Assembly: GCA_023400055.1 (NCBI GenBank) | Contig: JAEXFN010000025.1 | Location: 1 to 36,704 of the forward strand | Origin: Bacillota bacterium | Lineage (GTDB): Bacteria; Bacillota; UBA4882; UBA8346 | Length of the DNA: 36,704 nt | Direction: 5' to 3' | Program-made: the position numbers and the translations under genes | The notes under the pieces: model-generated | What the model saw: only the letters and a program-made list of their open reading frames with translations | Database searches by the model: none | What the model was told of the DNA's origin: nothing | Shown here: positions 32,531 to 36,704 of the stretch, one piece after another | Numbering within the stretch: position 1 is the stretch's first letter | How the letters are laid out: each line of letters opens with the position of its first letter

Positions 32531-34040
32531 AACAACCCTGGTGATGGGCGGCGAGAAAAATAATCTTCTCCTCCGTCGCTTCCTCTTGCAACATTTCCCC
32601 GACGATCCCCCCTTCCCGCATGACCATGATCCGGTCGCTGACCGTCAGTACTTCGGGCATGTCGGACGAGATCATCAGCACCGTCATCCCTTGCCGCGCC
32701 AGTTCTCTAATGAGCCGGTGAATCTCGGCCTTGGCTCCCACGTCGACGCCGCGGGTCGGTTCATCCAGAATGAGAATCTTCGGTTGCGGATGATGGGTCA
32801 ACCAGCGGGCCAGGATCACTTTCTGTTGATTGCCGCCGCTGAGGTTCTCCACCAGTTGCCGCAGGTTTGGCGTCTTGATCGCCAGTTCCCGCACCCCCTG
32901 TTCGGCCAGGGACTTCTCCAGCCCGGCGCGGACAAAACCCCCGGATTGGATATATTCGTGGTTGGCCAGATTGATGTTTTGCGAAACATCGAGCTTGAGG
33001 ACTAAACCGTGCCGCCGCCGTTCCTCCGGGAGAAAGCCGAAACCGGCCCGAATCGCGTCGCCGGGGCAGCGGATGGCCAGCGGGGCGCCGTTCAATTTCA
33101 CTGCGCCGGAGGTCGGCTTCTCCAGTCCGAAGAGCAACCGGGCCAACTCGGTTCGGCCCGAACCGACCAGGCCGTAGACTCCCAGGATCTCGCCGGGATA
33201 GATTTTAAAACTGGCGGGTTGGACCACGCCGGCCTGGGCTAGATTCTCGACTTCCAAGAAGGGTCGATCGCGCCGGACCGGATGCTTCGTCAAACAGTTC
33301 CTATCGATGTTCCGTCCGACCATCAGCCGCACCAAGTCATCATAATTGGCTTCCGCTCCAGCGATGGTGGCGACTTTGCCGCCGTCGCGCATCACCGTGA
33401 TCCGGTCGGCCAGATTGAGCACCTCGGCCATGCGGTGCGAGATATAAATCATCCCGACCTTCCGCTCCTTCAATAGCTGCATATTACGGAAGAGTTTCGA
33501 CGACTCCTCGTCGGTCAAGACCGCCGTGGGTTCATCCAGGATGATCAACTTGGCCTGCAACGACAAAGCCCGGGCGATCTCAATCTGCTGCCGGTAACCG
33601 ACCGACAGGCTGCCGACCAGTTCTCTGGGATCCAGGTCGATCGCCAAAGTATCCAGTAAGGTCCGGGTCTGACGATACAGCGCGGCCCAGTCGACAAAGC
33701 CACTGCGGCGCCGCCGCGGCAAACGGCCCATGAAGATGTTCTCGGCCACTGAAAGCGCCGGGGTCAAGGTCAATTCCTGATAGACCGTGCTGATTCCCAA
33801 CTCCCGGGCGATCTTCGGCGAACTGATCCGGACCGGACGTTCGTCAACGAACAGGCTGCCTTGATCGGCTTGATACACGCCGGAGATGATCTTGATCAGG
33901 GTCGATTTCCCGGCGCCGTTCTCGCCCATCAGCACGTGAATCTCGCCCGGCAGGACATCGAAGGAGACGTTATTCAGCGCTTGCACGCCCGGGAATGATT
34001 TGCAGACCCCGGCGAGTCGCAAAATGGGTTGACAGGCCAT
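32529..34040 (-). CDS. sugar ABC transporter ATP-binding protein (RbsA/MglA type)
   Basis: Double-ATPase subunit of the ribose/galactose importer class. The 503-residue product has a first nucleotide-binding domain with Walker A GENGAGKSTLIK (about 39-50) and signature LSVGYRQQIEIARAL, and a second with a degenerate Walker A region GLVGSGRTELAR and signature LSGGNQQKVILARW, followed by Walker B LILDEPTRGVD. The arrangement of two tandem domains with a degenerate second is standard. ATG follows the permease stop without a gap, with AGGAGG inside the permease gene. Confidence 0.93.
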   Translation of the reverse strand: MACQPILRLAGVCKSFPGVQALNNVSFDVLPGEIHVLMGENGAGKSTLIKIISGVYQADQGSLFVDERPVRISSPKIARELGISTVYQELTLTPALSVAENIFMGRLPRRRRSGFVDWAALYRQTRTLLDTLAIDLDPRELVGSLSVGYRQQIEIARALSLQAKLIILDEPTAVLTDEESSKLFRNMQLLKERKVGMIYISHRMAEVLNLADRITVMRDGGKVATIAGAEANYDDLVRLMVGRNIDRNCLTKHPVRRDRPFLEVENLAQAGVVQPASFKIYPGEILGVYGLVGSGRTELARLLFGLEKPTSGAVKLNGAPLAIRCPGDAIRAGFGFLPEERRRHGLVLKLDVSQNINLANHEYIQSGGFVRAGLEKSLAEQGVRELAIKTPNLRQLVENLSGGNQQKVILARWLTHHPQPKILILDEPTRGVDVGAKAEIHRLIRELARQGMTVLMISSDMPEVLTVSDRIMVMREGGIVGEMLQEEATEEKIIFLAAHHQGC

Positions 34041-35036
34041 TTAAGCCGCCCTCCTCTGCCTCATCTGGTCGATCCCCACCGACAACAGCAGAATCAAACC
34101 CCGCGCCACGTCCTGCAGGAAACTGGAGAGGCCCAGCAGCACAAAGCCGTTCCCCAGGACGCCCAGGACCAGAACGGCCAATAAAGTATCCTCCACCTTT
34201 CCCTGGCCGCCGGTGAGGCTGGCGCCGCCCAGGACCACGCAGCTGATGGCGTTCAATTCGTAACCCGTCCCCGCGCTGGGAACGCCGGCGGTCAACCGCG
34301 ACGCCAGAATAATCCCGGCGAAGGCCGACAACACGCCCATGATCAGGTAAACCCAGATCGTATTGCGCTCCACGTTAATCCCGCAAACCCGGGCCGCCTC
34401 GGCATTACCGCCGATGGCATAGACGTCCCGGCCAAAAACGGTTTTGGTCAGAATCACGTAGACCACCGCTACCACCAGAACCATCAAGATCACCGGCACC
34501 GGGATGCCCAAAAGAATGCCGCGGCCCCAGTATCCGAAATCCGGGAAGGTCGGCTTGGTGCCGTAAATCCCGAACGACAGCCCGTTGGAGTAGAGAAAGG
34601 CGATGCCGCGCACGATAATCATGGTGGCCAGCGTGGTAATTAACGGATTGATCTTCACCTTGGCGATGGAAATGCCGTTACAAGCGCCGATCAGCAGGCC
34701 GATGAGCAAGCCGACCGCGATCGCCAGCCATTGCGGCATTCCGCTGTGCAGCATACTGCCGACGATTACCCCGGTCAACGCCATATTGCTGCCGACCGAC
34801 ATATCCATCCCGCCGCTGGCGATGGCGATGGTCATCCCGGCGGAGACGATTCCGATCAGCGACAGCGAGAGCAACATGTTTGAGAAATTATCCAATGTCA
34901 AGAAATACGGCGAAATGATTGCAAAGATTATGATCAAGACCACCAGCGAAATCAGTAACCCGATCCGTTCCAAGGAAATGGCGGATCGCTTCGCAGCGTT
35001 TTTAGGGGCAGCACAAGCTCGCATGTCCGTTGCCAT
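34041..35036 (-). CDS. sugar ABC transporter permease (RbsC/MglC type)
   Basis: Integral membrane permease of the branched-chain amino acid/sugar family. The 331-residue product has about ten hydrophobic segments from residue 30 to 320, including the family blocks SGGMDMSVGSNMALTG, AVYVILTKTVFGRDVYAIGG and SCVVLGGASLTGGQGKVEDT. An upstream TTG (35051) exists, but AGGAGG lies just before the ATG at 35034-35036, which is preferred. It is the first gene of the transporter unit, with AT-rich operators about 90-120 bp upstream. Confidence 0.93.
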   Translation of the reverse strand: MATDMRACAAPKNAAKRSAISLERIGLLISLVVLIIIFAIISPYFLTLDNFSNMLLSLSLIGIVSAGMTIAIASGGMDMSVGSNMALTGVIVGSMLHSGMPQWLAIAVGLLIGLLIGACNGISIAKVKINPLITTLATMIIVRGIAFLYSNGLSFGIYGTKPTFPDFGYWGRGILLGIPVPVILMVLVVAVVYVILTKTVFGRDVYAIGGNAEAARVCGINVERNTIWVYLIMGVLSAFAGIILASRLTAGVPSAGTGYELNAISCVVLGGASLTGGQGKVEDTLLAVLVLGVLGNGFVLLGLSSFLQDVARGLILLLSVGIDQMRQRRAA

Positions 35037-35122
35037 ACCGAACCTCCTCAAAATGATAATTAGGAAACCGCGCCAATCTATCGCTAAGCAACTCCCTCCT
35101 TATCCCGCCAATGTTACAATTA

Positions 35123-35157
35123 GATATATACATATAAAGTGTATATAAGTGTATATC
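35123..35157. promoter_or_regulatory. candidate ROK operator in front of the transporter operon
   Basis: AT-rich inverted repeat TATATACA-N7-TGTATATA (35125-35132 with 35140-35147), with a further TGTATATC half at 35150-35157 that can pair with GATATA at 35123. A TATATACATA...GTGTAT pattern recurs, inverted, upstream of the ROK gene at 36411-36432. It lies between the ROK stop and the permease start and probably overlaps the transporter promoter. Confidence 0.5.
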
Positions 35158-35164
35158 ATTAAAT

Positions 35165-35186
35165 AACCCGCATCAGACTTCGGGCT
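35165..35186 (-). terminator. weak terminator overlapping the ROK gene stop codon
   Basis: On the minus strand AGCCCG (35181-35186) pairs with CGGGTT (35165-35170), including a G-U pair, and is followed by ATTTAA. The ROK stop codon lies in the loop. The T run is short, so it may be leaky. Confidence 0.4.
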
Positions 35187-36381
35187 TTTTATAAATTTCG
35201 TTCATGACCAGCGCGGCGGCGCCCAACACCTCGGGCTGTTCGATCTGGCTGACCACGATCGCGATATCTTTCGCTTTCAAGGCGAAGGTGTTCTCCTTGG
35301 CGACCCGGATCGCTTCCTCGGTAAAGAGCGGGCAGGAGCAACAGACCTCGCCGCCGAGGATCACCAAGTCCGGATTGAACATATTGATCGAATTGGCGAT
35401 TCCGACCCCCATAATCCGCCCCGCCCGGGTCAGCGTCTCCACCACCAAGGCATCGTTGCATTGGCAGGCTTCAACGATCATGTTAAACTGGATATTGCCG
35501 AAATCCGGGCCGGCGTGCTCGCTCAAGATCGACGGGGCCCCGTCCCGGAGCCGTTGCTGGATCTGTTTGACGATCGCTCCGGTGCTGGTATAAGTCTCAA
35601 GACAGCCCCGGTTGCCGCAATAACAAGGCTCCCCTTCAAAATTGACCACATGGTGGCCGATATGTCCGGCATAACCATCCCGGCCCAAGTAAACCTTGCC
35701 GTCGAGGATGACTCCGCCGCCGACCCCGGCGTCGGCATAAATATAGATATAGTTCTTAACATTCTTGCCAAAGCCGAACCATTGCTCGCCGATGGCACCA
35801 CAGATGGTCACATTCCGCGAGACCGTGGTGAATTCGGCCAGGTGCTCCTTTAACAGCTCGTCAAAGTCGGCATTCTCCCAGCCGGCGAAGACCGATGAGG
35901 CGATCAGCGAACCGGTCTTAAACCGGGAACCCGGCGTCGCCACCCCGATGCCGGCGATCTTCTCTTTGGGAATTCCATCGCTCTCCATCATCCGGTAGAC
36001 GATGCTTTTGATCTGCTGCACCACGCCCAGGGGACCCGCGCCGCTGTGGGTCAACTCGATGATCTGGTCCAGGATCTTACCGTTGCGGTCGGTTAAAATA
36101 ACCACCAAACGCCGGCTGATCTTCACGCCCACCAGGTAACCGCTCATCGGATTGATCTTCAGCATAATCGGCTTCCGCCCGAAGCTGGTATCCCCCTTGC
36201 CGATCTCGATGACCAATCCTTCTTCGATTAAGCGGTTAACGATCCGCAACACCGTGGGCAGGGCCAGCTTGGTCAGGTTCACCAGCTCCGCCCGGGAGAT
36301 GGGTTCATGATCCTTAATCGCGTTCAAGATGACACTCTGATTGATATCCTTCAACAGCCTGGCATTTCCAACCGGTTTCAC
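35173..36381 (-). CDS. ROK-family transcriptional regulator
   Basis: Repressor of the ROK (repressor/ORF/kinase) family, usually controlling sugar uptake and utilisation genes. The 402-residue product has an N-terminal winged helix (about 12-65: AIKDHEPISRAELVNLTKLA, then VNRLIEEGLVIEIG) and a glucokinase-like domain with the ROK signature GEPCYCGNRGCLETYTS that includes a zinc-binding cysteine cluster, and GHIGHHVVNF. GTG start with AAGGGG upstream. It is transcribed just upstream of the sugar transporter, with matching dyads before both units, so it probably controls them and itself. Confidence 0.92.
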   Translation of the reverse strand: MKPVGNARLLKDINQSVILNAIKDHEPISRAELVNLTKLALPTVLRIVNRLIEEGLVIEIGKGDTSFGRKPIMLKINPMSGYLVGVKISRRLVVILTDRNGKILDQIIELTHSGAGPLGVVQQIKSIVYRMMESDGIPKEKIAGIGVATPGSRFKTGSLIASSVFAGWENADFDELLKEHLAEFTTVSRNVTICGAIGEQWFGFGKNVKNYIYIYADAGVGGGVILDGKVYLGRDGYAGHIGHHVVNFEGEPCYCGNRGCLETYTSTGAIVKQIQQRLRDGAPSILSEHAGPDFGNIQFNMIVEACQCNDALVVETLTRAGRIMGVGIANSINMFNPDLVILGGEVCCSCPLFTEEAIRVAKENTFALKAKDIAIVVSQIEQPEVLGAAALVMNEIYKKPEV

Positions 36382-36410
36382 AGCAATCCCCTTGTTTCAC
36401 CCATTTTAGT

Positions 36411-36432
36411 TACATACACTATGTATATATAT
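36411..36432. promoter_or_regulatory. candidate ROK operator upstream of the ROK gene
   Basis: Dyad TACATA-cac-TATGTA (36411-36416 with 36420-36425) followed by TATATAT. Read on the minus strand it gives TATATACATA then GTGTATGTAA, closely matching the site at 35125-35147 but with fewer bases between the halves. It lies 30 bp upstream of the ROK start codon. Confidence 0.5.
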
Positions 36433-36618
36433 TTAAACACGCTCCGCTAAACTCCTTCTTTTTCGTTAAATTTTTCTATCTCACCCAATTTTCGCAGCGA
36501 AAAAGAGGGCGAAGCCATGGATATATAGGCATTAAAGACAGATTCCTTGTCCCAGCAAGGAAATACGGCGAGAAGAACTTTTGGATGCTTGTTTCTTTGG
36601 CCCACGGTTCCGGCGGCG

Positions 36619-36648
36619 GGTTACTTTTTTGACGGCAAAAAAGTAACC
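36619..36648. repeat. 13-bp perfect hairpin (GGTTACTTTTTTG...CAAAAAAGTAACC)
   Basis: Perfect inverted repeat 36619-36631 with 36636-36648 and a 4-base loop, in the intergenic right end. A plus-strand frame across it reads YFFDGKKVTKK and continues to a stop after PPLCIR, but no start or ribosome site is evident. Similar GTTACTTT...AAAGTAAC palindromes recur in many bacterial genomes (from memory). A smaller hairpin TTCCTTG/CAAGGAA lies near 36542-36561. No other feature is seen between 36433 and 36704. Confidence 0.6.
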
Positions 36649-36704
36649 AAAAAACCGTTGGAACCTACGGATTCCAAGCCTCCCTTATGCATCCGGTAAC
36701 CGTC

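Overview
The window is a chromosomal segment of a motile, Gram-positive-type (Bacillota, Clostridia/Limnochordia-like) bacterium. The flagellar gene order (flgB-flgC-fliE-fliF-fliG-fliH-fliI-fliJ-ylxF-fliK-flgD-...-flgE-flbD-...-fliL-fliM-fliY-cheY-fliO-fliP-fliQ-fliR-flhB) is the Bacillus/Clostridium fla/che order. FliY replaces a simple FliN, and strong AGGAGG-type ribosome sites precede many TTG and GTG starts. Every convincing gene lies on the minus strand, so transcription runs from high to low coordinates. The species cannot be fixed from the sequence alone.

Region 1 (about 218-21,836) is one long flagellar operon, from flgB to flhB. It encodes the rod (FlgB, FlgC, FliE), MS ring (FliF), switch (FliG, FliM, FliY), export ATPase complex (FliH, FliI, FliJ), hook and hook-length control (FliK, FlgD, FlgE), stator (MotA, MotB, with FliL), CheY and the export gate (FliO, FliP, FliQ, FliR, FlhB). 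A sigma-D/FliA-like promoter lies just upstream of flgB, a terminator-like hairpin sits between flgE and flbD, and a 127-bp palindromic repeat element sits in the fliE-fliF gap. Downstream of flhB the window opens in a 21-bp tandem array.

Region 2 (22,095-24,000) has signal peptidase I, a PHP-domain phosphoesterase and a second tandem array (42-bp unit, rich in palindromes).

Region 3 (24,130-26,320) is a two-gene unit, a TetR regulator followed by a phenylacetate-CoA-ligase-like enzyme. It has a recognisable sigma-A promoter and a palindromic operator.

Region 4 (26,448-27,921) holds a small secreted protein, an unlisted 38-codon gene and a DUF6338-like membrane protein. The last two end in the same GYxP-x9-PPxGG[ST]G tail. 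This is the most novel-looking signal in the window.

Region 5 (27,976-36,425) is a sugar-catabolism-like cluster: a ROK repressor, then a ribose-type ABC transporter (permease, ATPase, binding protein), then a glycyl-radical activase and a glycyl radical enzyme. The radical enzyme lacks the usual GCVE active-site glutamate. Related AT-rich inverted repeats lie in front of both the ROK gene and the transporter, and an intrinsic terminator overlaps the last codons of the radical enzyme. A second copy of the palindromic element seen in the flagellar operon lies between the ATPase and binding-protein genes. The right end of the window (36,426-36,704) is intergenic and carries a 13-bp perfect hairpin but no convincing gene.
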